Assembly: GCF_002564025.1 (NCBI RefSeq)
Contig: NZ_PDJH01000001.1
Location: 1,240,001 to 1,304,000 of the forward strand
Origin: Flavimobilis soli
Lineage (GTDB): Bacteria > Actinomycetota > Actinomycetes > Actinomycetales > Cellulomonadaceae
DNA: 64,000 bases
Direction of reading: 5' to 3'
The position numbers were made by a program, and so were the translations under genes. The notes beneath the pieces were generated by a model. The model had not been told where the DNA came from. It saw nothing but the letters and a program-made list of their open reading frames with translations, and ran no database searches. Position 1 is the first letter of the stretch. Each line of letters opens with the position of its first letter. Shown here piece after piece: positions 15,106 to 24,881 of the stretch.

Positions 15106-15945
15106 GTGGCCCCGAGCAGCTACTACGCCGCCAAGACCCGCGCCCCCTCGGCTCGCGCGCTGCGGGACGAGGAGCTGATCCCGCGGCTGGTCGAGCTGTG
15201 GGAGATGAACTACCGCGTCTACGGGGTCCGCAAGCTGTGGAAGGCGGCCCGACGAGCGAGGATCGTGATCGGTCGGGATCAGACCGCCCGGCTGATGCGG
15301 GTCGCGGGGATCGAGGGCGCCCGACGGTCGAAGCGGGTGAAGACCACCCGCCCGGATCCGGCGTCGGCGCGGCACCCGGACCTCGTCAAGCGCGAGTTCA
15401 CCGCGACCGCACCAAACCGGCTCTGGGTGACGGACCTGACGTTCGTGCCCACCTGGGCCGGCGTCGCTTACGTGTGCTTCATCGTCGACGCGTTCAGCAG
15501 GATGATTGTGGGCTGGCGGGTCGCGTCCCACATGCGCACCGAGATGGTCCTCGACGCGATCGAGATGGCCCGCTGGTCCCGCGGTGCACGCCACGCCGAT
15601 CTGCGCTGTCACAGCGACGCGGGCTCTCAGTTCACGTCGATTCGCTACGGCGAACGCCTCGCGGAGATCGGCGCGACACCCTCGATCGGAACCGTCGGCG
15701 ATTCGTATGACAACGCCCTGGCCGAGACGGTGAACGGCTATTACAAGACCGAACTCGTCCGCGGACCTGCCCGCCAACGACCGTGGAAGACCGTCGAGGA
15801 CCTCGAGCTCGCGACGCTCGGGTGGGTGCACTGGCACAATGCGCAACGTCTCCATGGCTACCTCGGCGACGTCCCGCCCGTCGAGTTCGAGAACGCGTTC
15901 TATGCTGTCCAAGCCGACCGCGAACTGCTGGTCGGAATCAAATAG
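15106..15945 (+). CDS. IS3-family transposase OrfB (DDE integrase), copy 2
   Basis: Identical in sequence to OrfB of copy 1, with the same D-D-E residues (WVTDLTF, HSDAGSQF, AETVNGYYK). The OrfB frame is open from well before the OrfA stop (reading PLPEVVAFIDANKDDLVDG across the junction), which is the layout for a frameshifted OrfAB product. The GTG drawn as start is not supported by a ribosome-binding site. The other frame at the right end runs open into the interrupted nuclease gene. Confidence 0.92.
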   Translation: MAPSSYYAAKTRAPSARALRDEELIPRLVELWEMNYRVYGVRKLWKAARRARIVIGRDQTARLMRVAGIEGARRSKRVKTTRPDPASARHPDLVKREFTATAPNRLWVTDLTFVPTWAGVAYVCFIVDAFSRMIVGWRVASHMRTEMVLDAIEMARWSRGARHADLRCHSDAGSQFTSIRYGERLAEIGATPSIGTVGDSYDNALAETVNGYYKTELVRGPARQRPWKTVEDLELATLGWVHWHNAQRLHGYLGDVPPVEFENAFYAVQADRELLVGIK

Positions 15946-15976
15946 CGCGAGTCTCCATCAGACCCAGGGCGCTTCA

Positions 15977-18900
15977 CGACCTCACCCTCGACGCCCTGCG
16001 CGACGACGTCGACGCGATCTACCAGGCCGAGCTCTTCGACGGCACCTTCTCCGGCCGCGCCGACTTCCTCGTCCGCACCGACGACGGCTACGCCGTCTAC
16101 GACACCAAGCTCGCCCGGCACGCCAAGGTCACCGCCGTCCTCCAGCTCGCCGCCTACGCCGACCAGCTCCAGCGCGCCGGCATCACCGTCGCCCCCGAAG
16201 CCCACCTCGTCCTCGGCGACCGCACCACCTCCACGCACCGCATCGACGACATCGTTCCCCTCCTGCGGTTCCGCCGCTCCCGCGTCGAAGCCCTCGTCGA
16301 GCAGCACATGCGCGCGACCGAACCCATCGCCTGGGGCGCCCCCGGGATCACCGCCTGCGGACGGTGCGACACCTGCCAGGAAGAGGTCGCCGCGCACCGC
16401 GACGTCCTCCTCGTCGCCAACCTCAGCACCGTCCAGCGCGCCCGTCTCAACGCAGCCGGCATCGAGACGATCGACGACCTCGCCGCGAGCGACGGTCCCG
16501 TCCCCGGCATCTCCGGCGGCACCCTCGCCACCCTTCGCGCCCAGGCCAGGCTCCAGGTCATCCAGTCACCGCCCGACGGCGACGCCCCCACCCTCCCCGA
16601 CGGCCGGCCCCGCATCACCGTCGACGTCTTCGCCCCCGAAGCGCTGCGACGACTCCCCCGGCCCGACGCCGGCGACATCTACTTCGACTTCGAGGGCGAC
16701 CCGCTCTGGGCCGAGGACGGTTCGGTCGACTGGGGGCTCGAGTACCTCTTCGGCCTCGTCACAGAACCGAGCTCGAAGGACGACGAACCGCCGTTCGTCC
16801 CGATCTGGGCGCACGACCGTGCCCAGGAGAAGAAGGCCCTCGAACGCTTCCTCGCGCTCGTCGTCGAGCGCCGCGCGCAGCACCCCGGCATGCACGTCTA
16901 CCACTACGCCCCTTACGAGACGACGGCGCTCAAGCGGCTCGTCGGCAGGCACGGCATCGGCGAAGACGTGCTCGACGACCTGCTGCGCTCCGGCGTCTTC
17001 GTCGACCTGTACGCGATCGTCCGCGCCTCCCTGCGCACCTCGCAGCCGTCCTACTCGATCAAGTACCTCGAGCCGCTCTACACGCCCACCGCCCGTGCGG
17101 GCGTCACGAACGCCCAGGACTCCATCACCGAGTACGCCGAGGCATGCCGGCTCCGCGACACCGGCGACACTGACGGCTTCGAGGCCAAGCTCGACGAGAT
17201 CGGCGCGTACAACCGCGACGACTGCATCTCCACACGCCGCCTGCGCGACTGGCTCCTCGCCCGCGCCGCCGAGCACGGCGTCCACCCCACCGCCGGCAGC
17301 GCGTCCGCACCCGACGACGGCGCGACGACCGCGCAGCCCGCACCGTCCGAGCTGGCGCTGCGCATCCAGGCCGCCCAAGCGGCCCTGCTCGCGCACGTTC
17401 GCGACGACGTCGCCCGTCCCGACCGCACCCCTGACGAGCAGGCGCTCGCCATGCTCGCGGCAGCGATGGACTACCATCGGCGCGAAGAACGCCCCGCGTG
17501 GTGGGAGCACTTCGACCGCCTCGCGACGCCCGTCGACGAGTGGACCTCACGGTCAGCGTTCCGCCCCGCCGAGACCACTCCCGGCGTCCTCGAGGTCCAC
17601 GCCGCCGACTGGCAGGCGCCGGTCAAGCCGAAGCGCACCTGGTGCCGCACCCTCACCGTCGTCGGGCAGCTCGAACCCGGCACCGACCTGACCGAGGGCA
17701 CCACCGTCTGGCCCGTCTACCGCGGCCCCGCGGGCGACGGCATGAAGGGCTCCGCGACCGGCGACCTCGTGTGGAACCCCTCGGGCGCGAAGGTCCTCGA
17801 GATCCGGTCCGACGGCGAGCAGACGACGCTCGTCCTCGCCGAGAGCTGCCCGGGCGGGCAGAGCGGCTGGACAGCCCTCCCGGTCGCGCTCGCACCCTCG
17901 ATCACCTCCCTCGGCAAGCCGCTCGCCACAGCGATCACCGACCTCGCCGAGCGCGTCGTGCAGTCACTCGGCTCCCCCGACGCCGGAGGACCCGAGCTCC
18001 CGCCGCTCGCGATGCTCGACCTGCTCCGGCGCGTCCCGCCCCGCCTGCGCGAGGGCGCCGCGTGGCCGACCGAGGAGGAGCGCGAGCACGACCCGATCGC
18101 TGCGATCACCCGAACCGTCCGCACGCTCGACGGCTCCTACCTCGCCGTCCAGGGCCCGCCCGGGACCGGCAAGACCCACACCGGGTCGCACGTCATCGCG
18201 GAGCTCGTCGCCGCTGGCTGGAAGGTCGGCGTCGTCGCCCAGTCGCACGCCGTCGTCGAGAACATGCTCCGCGCCGTCCAGAAGGCTGGGGTCGACCCCG
18301 ACCAGATCGCGAAGAAGCCACCCACCGACCAGCCCGTCGAGGACGGCGCAGACCACCCCTGGGTGCCGCTCAAGGACGAGAAGACCTTCGCAGGGTTCTT
18401 CGCCCGCCACGACGCCACCGGAACCGGGTACGTCGTCGGCGGCACCGCCTGGGACTTCGCGTCCCCGCGCAAGCTGCCGGACGGCGGCTACGACCTCCTC
18501 GTCGTCGACGAGGCCGGCCAGTTCGCGCTCGCCAACACCCTCGCCGTCGCGCAGGCCGCCCGCAACGTCATGCTGCTCGGCGACCCGCAGCAGCTCCCGC
18601 AGGTGTCGCAGGGCGTGCACCCCGAACCCGTCGAGACGTCGGCGCTCGGCTGGCTCATGGGCGACCACACGACGCTCCCCGACCACCTCGGCTTCTTCCT
18701 CGCCGAGTCCTGGCGCATGCACCCCGCGGTGTGCGACGCCGTCTCCCGGCTCTCGTACGACGGTCGCCTCACCTCACGACCCGGCGTCGCAGAGACACGC
18801 TCGCTCGACGGCGTCGAACCCGGCGTGCGCACGGTGCTCGTCGAGCACCACGGCAACGCGACCGTCTCCGACGCGGAGGCGGACGAGGTCGTCGCCCAGG

Positions 18901-19310
18901 TCGCCGCCGTCGTCGGACGTCGCTGGCAGGACCCCGCCGCCAAGACACCGGAGGACCGGCCGCTCGCCGCCGCCGACGTGCTCGTCGTCGCGGCCTACAA
19001 CGCCCAGGTTGCCGCGATCCGCCACCGCCTCGACAGAGCCGGGTTCCGCGACACCCGGGTCGGCACGGTCGACAAGTTCCAGGGACGAGAAGCCCCCGTC
19101 GCGATCGTGTCGTTCGCCGCGTCGAGCGGCGCCGAAGTCCCGCGCGGCATCGGGTTCCTGCTCAACCGCAACCGCGTCAACGTCGCCGTGTCACGCGCCA
19201 AGCACCACGCCGTGATCGTCCGCTCCCCCGCGCTCGTCGACCATCTGCCCACGACGCCCGCAGGCGTCGCCGAGCTCGGCGCGTTCCTCGGCCTGAGCCC
19301 GCAGGGCTAG
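15977..19310 (+). pseudogene. TM0106-type RecB-like nuclease/DNA2-UPF1 helicase, 3' fragment
   Basis: The large remaining part, about 1110 codons. It opens with a PD-(D/E)xK-like nuclease (GTFSGRADFLV, then YAVYDTKLARH, and cysteines in CGRCDTC). A ribonuclease H-like segment with IYFDFEGDPLW follows. The C-terminal superfamily-1 helicase has Walker A QGPPGTGKTHT, Walker B LLVVDEAGQ, GDPQQLPQVSQG, and VDKFQGREAPVAIV ... VNVAVSRAKHH. The family is thought to act in nucleic-acid processing; no precise role is established. IS3 copy 2 separates it from its start. The frame is open leftward into the IS to about 15783, so a truncated fusion could be produced if transcribed. The stop TAG shares the CTAG palindrome with the tdk stop. 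Confidence 0.85.
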
Positions 19311-19930
19311 CCGCGGTCCCACGGGCGTGCCGCGAGGTGGTGGCGGCAGCGCGCCACGTACGATTCCGCGCCGCCGACCAGCTCAGGACGCGCCTCACGC
19401 ACCTCGGCGACCCGGTCGCCGGCGACGACCCGCTCGTGGAACGCGGCGTCCGCACCGCACACCGAGCACACCGCCGTCAGCCGCGTCACGGACTCCGCGA
19501 GCGCCGCGAGGGACGGCATCGGCTCGAACGGCCGCGCCTCGAACGTCACGTCCAGGCCCGCCACGACCACCACGAGGCCCAGGCCCGCGAAGCGCTGCAC
19601 CGCGTCCACCAGGTCCGGGCCGAAGAACTGCGCCTCGTCGATCGCCAGCAGGTCCAGACCACCTGGGCGCGTCGCGGCGACGTGCGCCTCGAGCCCTGCG
19701 ACGTCCGCGACCGGGACGGCAGGAACCTCGAGGCCGCTGTGCGACGACACCGCTCCAGCCCCCCGGCGGGTGTCCACAGCGTGGTGGACCACCTCGACCG
19801 AGAGCCCCGCGAAGCCCGCGCGGCGCACCCGACGCAGCAGCTCTTCCGACTTTCCCGCGAACATCGGGCCAGTGATCACCTCGACGCGCCCAGGTCGGGA
19901 GGGCGGTCCTGCGCGCACGTCGTCGGTCAT
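19307..19930 (-). CDS. tdk: Thymidine kinase
   Basis: A 207-residue cytoplasmic kinase that phosphorylates thymidine to dTMP with ATP in the salvage pathway. Walker A is GPMFAGKS, the Asp-Glu lasso segment is AIDEAQFF, and the zinc-ribbon ligands are CSVC and, near the C-terminus, CRHH. Length and layout are those of the type II bacterial enzyme. ATG 19930 is chosen (MTDDVRAG) since an upstream in-frame start would add sequence the family lacks. The gene converges on the TM0106-type gene and their stop codons overlap in CTAG. Confidence 0.93.
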   Translation of the reverse strand: MTDDVRAGPPSRPGRVEVITGPMFAGKSEELLRRVRRAGFAGLSVEVVHHAVDTRRGAGAVSSHSGLEVPAVPVADVAGLEAHVAATRPGGLDLLAIDEAQFFGPDLVDAVQRFAGLGLVVVVAGLDVTFEARPFEPMPSLAALAESVTRLTAVCSVCGADAAFHERVVAGDRVAEVREARPELVGGAESYVARCRHHLAARPWDRG

Positions 19931-20059
19931 GGACCCAGTCAAGCACCCGACCACGGGACATCGCAGGTCACGGTCAGATCGCTAAACCCCCCGATCACCT
20001 AGCGTGAAGCGACGCCTTGTGTGATCATCGTGCAACGCAAGATTGCCGACGTATTTCCT

Positions 20060-20083
20060 GAAAGACACGATGTGGTGTCTTTC
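20060..20083 (+). promoter_or_regulatory. Dyad upstream of the liv operon, candidate operator
   Basis: Perfect 9-bp arms GAAAGACAC and GTGTCTTTC flank a 6-bp spacer. The region is locally AT-richer than its surroundings and lies 124 bp upstream of livK, in the 276-bp gap 19931-20206 that should carry the operon promoter. Its regulator cannot be named from sequence. Confidence 0.5.
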
Positions 20084-20206
20084 GGTCATCAGGGGTTATC
20101 AGGACGACCAGGGGAAGGCATGCTTCCGGTGTCCGACCGGACGCCGGGCCGCTGCACCCGTGCTCGCCAAGGCCCCGCGCCCGCCGCCGAACCTCCCGGA
20201 GGAAAC

Positions 20207-21439
20207 ATGAATCGCAGGCTCTCCACGGCCGTCGCACTGACCGCCGCCGCCGTCCTCACACTGACCGCCTGCTCCGACAAGACTGCCGAGCCCGGCGCGA
20301 GCTCGACGACCACAGGCGGAGGAACCACGGCCGCGGCAGACCTCGCGATCGTGCCGCTCATCCAGATCGACAAGGACGGCAAGGAGGTCCCCGCCGCGGG
20401 CGGCGGCGACGTCGCAGACCCGGCCGGTGACGGGACCGCCAAGTGCGACCCGGTGACGATCGCGATCGCCGGTGCCTTCACCGGCGCCAACGCGGCCCTC
20501 GGACTCAACATCCAGTACGGCGCCAAGGTCGCCGTCGACGCGCACAACGAGGCCAACCCCGACTGCCAGGTCACGCTCAAGCCGTTCGACACCGAGGGTG
20601 ACCCGCAGAAGGCCACCCAGGTCGCGCCGTCGATCGTCTCCGACGAGAGCGTCATCGGCCTCCTCGGCCCGGCGTTCTCCGGCGAGACCAACGCGACCGG
20701 CTCCGTGTTCAACCAGGCAGGCCTGCTCTCGCTCAGCGCGTCCGCCACGAACCCCGACCTGACCGGCAACGGCTGGGACAACTTCTTCCGCGGCCTCGCC
20801 AACGACGCCGTCCAGGGCCCTGCCGTCGCGAAGTACCTCGTCGACACGGCCGGCTTCGAGAAGGTCTGCGTCATCCAGGACGACTCCGACTACGGCATCG
20901 GCCTCGCCGAGGAGATCACCGCGGGGCTCGGCGACGCCGCGACCTGCTCCGGCTCCGTCAAGACCGGCGACAAGGACTTCTCCGCGACCGTCGAGTCCGT
21001 GAAGTCCGCCGCGCCTGACGCGGTCTTCTACGCCGGCTACTACGCCGAGGCCGCACCGCTCGCCTCGCAGCTGCGCGACGGTGGTGTCGAGGCCGTCTTC
21101 GTCTCCGCTGACGGCACCAACGACCCGCAGTTCGTCACGCAGGCCGGCGCCGCGTCCGAGGGCGCTCTCCTCTCCTGCCCGTGCGGCCCGGCGCCCGCGG
21201 ACTTCGAGGCGAAGTACACCGAGGTCAACGGCCAGGCTCCCGGCGTCTACTCGACCGAGGGCTACGACCTCGCGACGATCATCCTCAAGGGCATCGACTC
21301 GGGCGTAAAGGACCGCAAGGGTCTCGTCGACTTCGTGGCGAGCTACTCGGGCAGCGGCCTCGCCCGCAGCTACGAGTGGGACGACAAGGGTGAGCTCGCC
21401 AACGCGCTCATCTGGATCTACGAGGTGAAGTCCAGCTGA
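20207..21439 (+). CDS. livK: Branched-chain amino-acid ABC transporter, substrate-binding lipoprotein
   Basis: A 410-residue periplasmic-binding-type lipoprotein (type I fold, Leu/Ile/Val-binding family), anchored outside the membrane. The signal peptide ends in the lipobox LTACSDK, followed by a Gly/Thr/Ser linker. The domain begins VTIAIAGAFTGANAALGLNI and continues with IGLLGPAFSGETNATGSVF, VCVIQDDSDYGIGLAEEI and PDAVFYAGYYAEAAPLASQL, all diagnostic for LivK-type proteins. ATG 20207 is preceded by GGAGGAA. It heads an operon with livHMGF; a strong hairpin after its stop probably reduces readthrough so that the binding protein is made in excess. Confidence 0.92.
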   Translation: MNRRLSTAVALTAAAVLTLTACSDKTAEPGASSTTTGGGTTAAADLAIVPLIQIDKDGKEVPAAGGGDVADPAGDGTAKCDPVTIAIAGAFTGANAALGLNIQYGAKVAVDAHNEANPDCQVTLKPFDTEGDPQKATQVAPSIVSDESVIGLLGPAFSGETNATGSVFNQAGLLSLSASATNPDLTGNGWDNFFRGLANDAVQGPAVAKYLVDTAGFEKVCVIQDDSDYGIGLAEEITAGLGDAATCSGSVKTGDKDFSATVESVKSAAPDAVFYAGYYAEAAPLASQLRDGGVEAVFVSADGTNDPQFVTQAGAASEGALLSCPCGPAPADFEAKYTEVNGQAPGVYSTEGYDLATIILKGIDSGVKDRKGLVDFVASYSGSGLARSYEWDDKGELANALIWIYEVKSS

Positions 21440-21444
21440 CGACC

Positions 21445-21480
21445 AGAGCGGCCGGCCCTGCACGCAGGGCCGGCCGCTCT
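21445..21480 (+). terminator. Hairpin between livK and livH
   Basis: AGAGCGGCCGGCCCTG pairs perfectly over 16 bp with CAGGGCCGGCCGCTCT around the loop CACG. No T-run follows. Position inside an operon points to partial termination or protection of the livK mRNA 3' end. Confidence 0.75.
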
Positions 21481-21535
21481 CGTCCGTGCAGCTGACCGGC
21501 GCCCCTGGCGCCCCACCTCCCCCGAGGACCCGCCC

Positions 21536-22609
21536 ATGAACTTCTCCCCGTCTCTCGACGTGGCCCACGCAAGCAGCGCGGTAGCCGACCTCGCCGGCGC
21601 CGCCCCCACCGCACTCATCGACTTCAACGTCGACGGCCTGCTCAGCAGCTTCTGGGCGCTGACCGTCTCCGGGCTGACCTACGGCGCGATCTACGCGCTC
21701 GTCGCGGTCGGCTACACGCTCGTCTACGGCGTCCTTCGCCTCATCAACTTCGCCCACTCCGAGGTCTTCATGGTGGGCATGCTCGGCCAGTACGCGATGC
21801 TGATGCTGCTGGGCTTCGGCCCGAGCGGCAACGCCTACGACATGGGCATCGCGATGACCGTCGTCTACCTCGGCCTCGCCCTCGTCGGCGGCATGGCCGT
21901 CTCGGGCGGCGTCGCCGTCGGCCTCGAGCGCGTCGCCTACCGCCCGCTGCGCAAGCGCGGTGCCACCCCGCTCGTCTTCCTCATCACGGCGATCGGCGCG
22001 TCGTTCGTCATCCAGGAGTTCGTGCACTTCGTCCTGCCGAAGCTCACCGGCGGCACGCTCGGAGGCGTCAACGCCCAGCAGCCGATCCGCCTCGTGACCC
22101 CCGAGACGCAGTTCTCGTTCCTCGGCGCCGACGTCACCAACGTCACGATCATCATCATCTCGGCGGCACTGATCCTGGCCCTCTGCGCGGACCTCTTCAT
22201 CAACCGGACGAAGTTCGGCCGAGGCATCCGCGCCGTCGCGCAGGACCCGGTCACCGCGACCCTCATGGGCGTCTCCCGCGAGCGCGTCATCATGCTCACG
22301 TTCCTCATCGGCGGCATCCTCGCCGGTGCTGCCGCGCTCCTGTACACGCTCCGCGTGCCCAACGGGATCATCTACTCGGGCGGCTTCATCCTCGGCATCA
22401 AGGCGTTCTGCGCCGCCGTCCTCGGCGGCATCGGCAACCTCCGCGGCGCCCTCCTGGGCGGCCTGCTCCTCGGAGTCATGGAGCTGTACGGCCAGACGCT
22501 GTTCGGCACGGAGTGGCGCGACGTCGTCGCGTTCGTCCTGCTGATCCTCGTCCTCATGATCCGGCCGACAGGAATCCTGGGCGAGAAGATGGGGAGGGCC
22601 CGCGCATGA
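21536..22609 (+). CDS. livH: Branched-chain amino-acid ABC transporter permease LivH
   Basis: A 357-residue integral membrane permease. The core begins LTVSGLTYGAIYALVAVGYT and continues with YGVLRLINFAHSEVFMVG, the hallmark of LivH, and ends PTGILGEK. About eight membrane segments are apparent. The N-terminus carries some 40 residues before the first helix, longer than in Escherichia coli. The stop overlaps the livM start as ATGA. Confidence 0.92.
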   Translation: MNFSPSLDVAHASSAVADLAGAAPTALIDFNVDGLLSSFWALTVSGLTYGAIYALVAVGYTLVYGVLRLINFAHSEVFMVGMLGQYAMLMLLGFGPSGNAYDMGIAMTVVYLGLALVGGMAVSGGVAVGLERVAYRPLRKRGATPLVFLITAIGASFVIQEFVHFVLPKLTGGTLGGVNAQQPIRLVTPETQFSFLGADVTNVTIIIISAALILALCADLFINRTKFGRGIRAVAQDPVTATLMGVSRERVIMLTFLIGGILAGAAALLYTLRVPNGIIYSGGFILGIKAFCAAVLGGIGNLRGALLGGLLLGVMELYGQTLFGTEWRDVVAFVLLILVLMIRPTGILGEKMGRARA

Positions 22610-23817
22610 ACGACACGACCATCAACCTCGGCGTGGGCGACCGCATCCGCCTGTGGTGGGACGCCCTCGCGCGGCCCACGCAGTGGGCCATCGGCCTCCC
22701 GGCCTTCATCCTCGTGGCGCTCCTGCCCGTCATCCGCCCGGCAGGCATCGCCACGGTCGGCACCGACTTCGGCGGCGTCATGGCGCAGTTCGGCATGTAC
22801 GCGCTCATCGCGATCGGCCTCAACGTCGTCGTCGGCCAGGCAGGCCTGCTCGACCTCGGCTACATCGGCTTCTACGCGATCGGCGCCTACACCGTCGGCC
22901 TGATCACGAGCCCCGCGAGCCCGTGGAACCAGACGGACGACTGGCTCTCGCGCGACTGGGCGTGGCTCGCCGCGCTCCCCGTCGCCGTCGCCGTCACCGC
23001 CATCTCGGGCCTCATACTCGGGTCGCCGACGCTGCGCCTGCGCGGCGACTACCTCGCGATCGTCACCCTCGGCTTCGGCGAGATCGTCCGCCTCATGGCA
23101 GACAACCTCGGTGAGATCACGAACGGTGGCCGCGGCCTCAACCAGATCGCCTACCCGCTCCTCGGCGTCTCGGAGGACCGCCCCACGGGCGTGTTCTCCG
23201 CCGGCAACGTGTCCACGCCGCTCAACTCGGGCACCTGGTGGTTCTGGGTCAGCCTCGTGCTGATCGTCCTGGTGCTCCTCATGGTCGGCAACCTCGAGCG
23301 CTCCCGCGTGGGCCGCGCCTGGATCGCCATCCGCGAGGACGAGGACGCCGCCGAGATCATGGGCGTCCCGACGTTCAAGTTCAAGCTCCACGCGTTCATG
23401 ATCGGCGCCGGCATCGGCGGCCTCTCCGGCGCGCTGTACGCCGGCCAGGTGCAGTTCGTCGTCCCGACGAACTTCAACGTCATCAACTCCGTGCTGTTCC
23501 TCTGCGCCGTCGTCCTCGGCGGGCAGGGCAACAAGCTCGGCGTGATCCTCGGGGCGTTCATCATCGTCTACCTGCCGAACTTCTTCCTCGGCCGGGAGAA
23601 CCTGCTCGGCATCCCGATCGACGGCAACGAGATCGCGAACTACAAGTACCTGTTCTTCGGGATCGCGCTCATGACGCTCATGATCTTCCGGCCGCAGGGG
23701 CTCATCCCGGCCCGCCAGAAGCTCCTCGCGTTCTCGCGCGAGCTGTACGTCGCCGCCCGGAGGTTCGCCCTCGGCCACGACGCCGAAGCACGCGCCGAGG
23801 GAGGGAGGACGCGATGA
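22606..23817 (+). CDS. livM: Branched-chain amino-acid ABC transporter permease LivM
   Basis: A 403-residue permease, partner of LivH. Typical segments are IAIGLNVVVGQAGLLDLGYI, FYAIGAYTVGL, LRLRGDYLAIVTLGFGEIVR and AWIAIREDEDAAEIMGV. About ten hydrophobic stretches are seen. ATG 22606 overlaps the livH stop and its own stop overlaps the livG start (ATGA), so synthesis of the complex is translationally coupled. Confidence 0.93.
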   Translation: MNDTTINLGVGDRIRLWWDALARPTQWAIGLPAFILVALLPVIRPAGIATVGTDFGGVMAQFGMYALIAIGLNVVVGQAGLLDLGYIGFYAIGAYTVGLITSPASPWNQTDDWLSRDWAWLAALPVAVAVTAISGLILGSPTLRLRGDYLAIVTLGFGEIVRLMADNLGEITNGGRGLNQIAYPLLGVSEDRPTGVFSAGNVSTPLNSGTWWFWVSLVLIVLVLLMVGNLERSRVGRAWIAIREDEDAAEIMGVPTFKFKLHAFMIGAGIGGLSGALYAGQVQFVVPTNFNVINSVLFLCAVVLGGQGNKLGVILGAFIIVYLPNFFLGRENLLGIPIDGNEIANYKYLFFGIALMTLMIFRPQGLIPARQKLLAFSRELYVAARRFALGHDAEARAEGGRTR

Positions 23818-24881
23818 GGCTCCCACGCTGGATGCGCTACTTCTCCCCCCGCCGCGGCAGGCTCGTCCCCGGCCCTGAGCTCGGCGCCCGCTCCGGCATC
23901 AAGGCCGGCGAGTCTCAGCTCGAGCAGGTCCGCGGCGTCGCCGGCTACCACCAGAGCCAGGCGGACATCCGTGAGGAGGACCTGCCCGACGGCGAGGTCG
24001 CCGAGGCCGTCGAGATCGACATCGAGGAGATCGTCCCGAAGCTCGCCGACCCGACCGTGGTCGCCGAGATCGTCGCGCCCGAGCGCGACGTCCACGCCCA
24101 CGTCGGGGAGCCGCTGCTCTCGATGAACAACGTGACCGTGAAGTTCGGCGGCCTCACCGCGCTCGACGACGTCACGTTCGACATCAAGCGCGGCGAGATC
24201 CTCGGGCTCATCGGCCCGAACGGCGCCGGCAAGACGACCGCGTTCAACGCGATGACGGGCGTCTACCGCCCGACGTCGGGCGACGTCGTCCTCGACGGGC
24301 GTTCCGTCGTCGGCGCGAAGCGCAACGAGATCACCCGTCGCGGCATCGCGCGCACGTTCCAGAACATCCGTCTGTTCTCCGACATGACGGCGCTCGAGAA
24401 CGTCGCCGTCGGCACGGACGCGCGCCACAAGACGTCCGTCCCGGGCGCCCTGTTCCGCACGAAGCGGCACCGCGCGGAGGAGCGCGACGCGATCGACCGC
24501 GGCATGGCGCTGCTGGAGTTCGTCGGGATCGGCGCGCGTGCGACGCACCAGGCACGCAACCTGCCTTACGGCGACCAGCGCCGCCTGGAGATCGCGCGAG
24601 CCCTCGCGACGGAGCCCAAGCTGCTCTGCCTCGACGAGCCCGCCGCGGGCTTCAACCCGGCGGAGAAGGCCGAGCTCATGGGCCTCATCCGCAAGATCCG
24701 CGACGACGGCTACACGGTCCTGCTCATCGAGCACGACATGCGCCTGGTGATGGGCGTGTGCGACCGGATCGTCGTGCTCGAGTTCGGCCGCAAGATCGCC
24801 GAGGGCACGCCCGCCGAGGTCGCAGCCGACCCGGCGGTCGTGGCCGCCTACCTGGGGGTGCCTGACGATGCCACTTCTTGA
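23814..24881 (+). CDS. livG: Branched-chain amino-acid ABC transporter ATP-binding protein LivG, N-terminally extended
   Basis: A 355-residue ABC ATPase. The domain starts about residue 100 ([13 protein letters not shown]) with Walker [10 protein letters not shown], a LivG-type [15 protein letters not shown] signature region (in place of the usual LSGGQ) and Walker [11 protein letters not shown], ending VAAYLG. LivG is normally about 255 residues, so the first ~100 are extra: a basic start ([16 protein letters not shown]) and then an acidic stretch ([12 protein letters not shown]). The extension is in the same frame and begins at an ATG coupled to the livM stop, so it appears to be genuine rather than mis-called. 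Its role is unknown. Confidence 0.88.
   Translation: MRLPRWMRYFSPRRGRLVPGPELGARSGIKAGESQLEQVRGVAGYHQSQADIREEDLPDGEVAEAVEIDIEEIVPKLADPTVVAEIVAPERDVHAHVGEPLLSMNNVTVKFGGLTALDDVTFDIKRGEILGLIGPNGAGKTTAFNAMTGVYRPTSGDVVLDGRSVVGAKRNEITRRGIARTFQNIRLFSDMTALENVAVGTDARHKTSVPGALFRTKRHRAEERDAIDRGMALLEFVGIGARATHQARNLPYGDQRRLEIARALATEPKLLCLDEPAAGFNPAEKAELMGLIRKIRDDGYTVLLIEHDMRLVMGVCDRIVVLEFGRKIAEGTPAEVAADPAVVAAYLGVPDDATS

Larger units (their letters stand above)
14627..15976 (+). mobile_element. IS3-family insertion sequence, copy 2, with CGA target duplication
   Basis: A 1350-bp element starting TGAAGCGCCCTGAGTTTGTT and ending, on the complement, TGAAGCGCCCTGGGTCTGAT. The flanks are CGA at 14624-14626 and CGA at 15977-15979, the 3-bp duplication expected of IS3 insertion. 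It is in the opposite orientation to copy 1, 602 bp away. Matching protein sequences and ends imply recent transposition. A perfect duplication argues that no inversion between the two copies has taken place since this insertion. Confidence 0.95.

Noticed and set aside
15783..15976. Extra N-terminal codons of the nuclease/helicase frame inside the IS
   Set aside because: They read a non-transposase frame through the IS right end and are not part of the original gene; kept only as a possible fusion.
12675..15976. A classical composite transposon formed by the two IS copies
   Set aside because: Copy 2 has its own 3-bp duplication and the outer flanks of the pair do not match, so the copies inserted independently.
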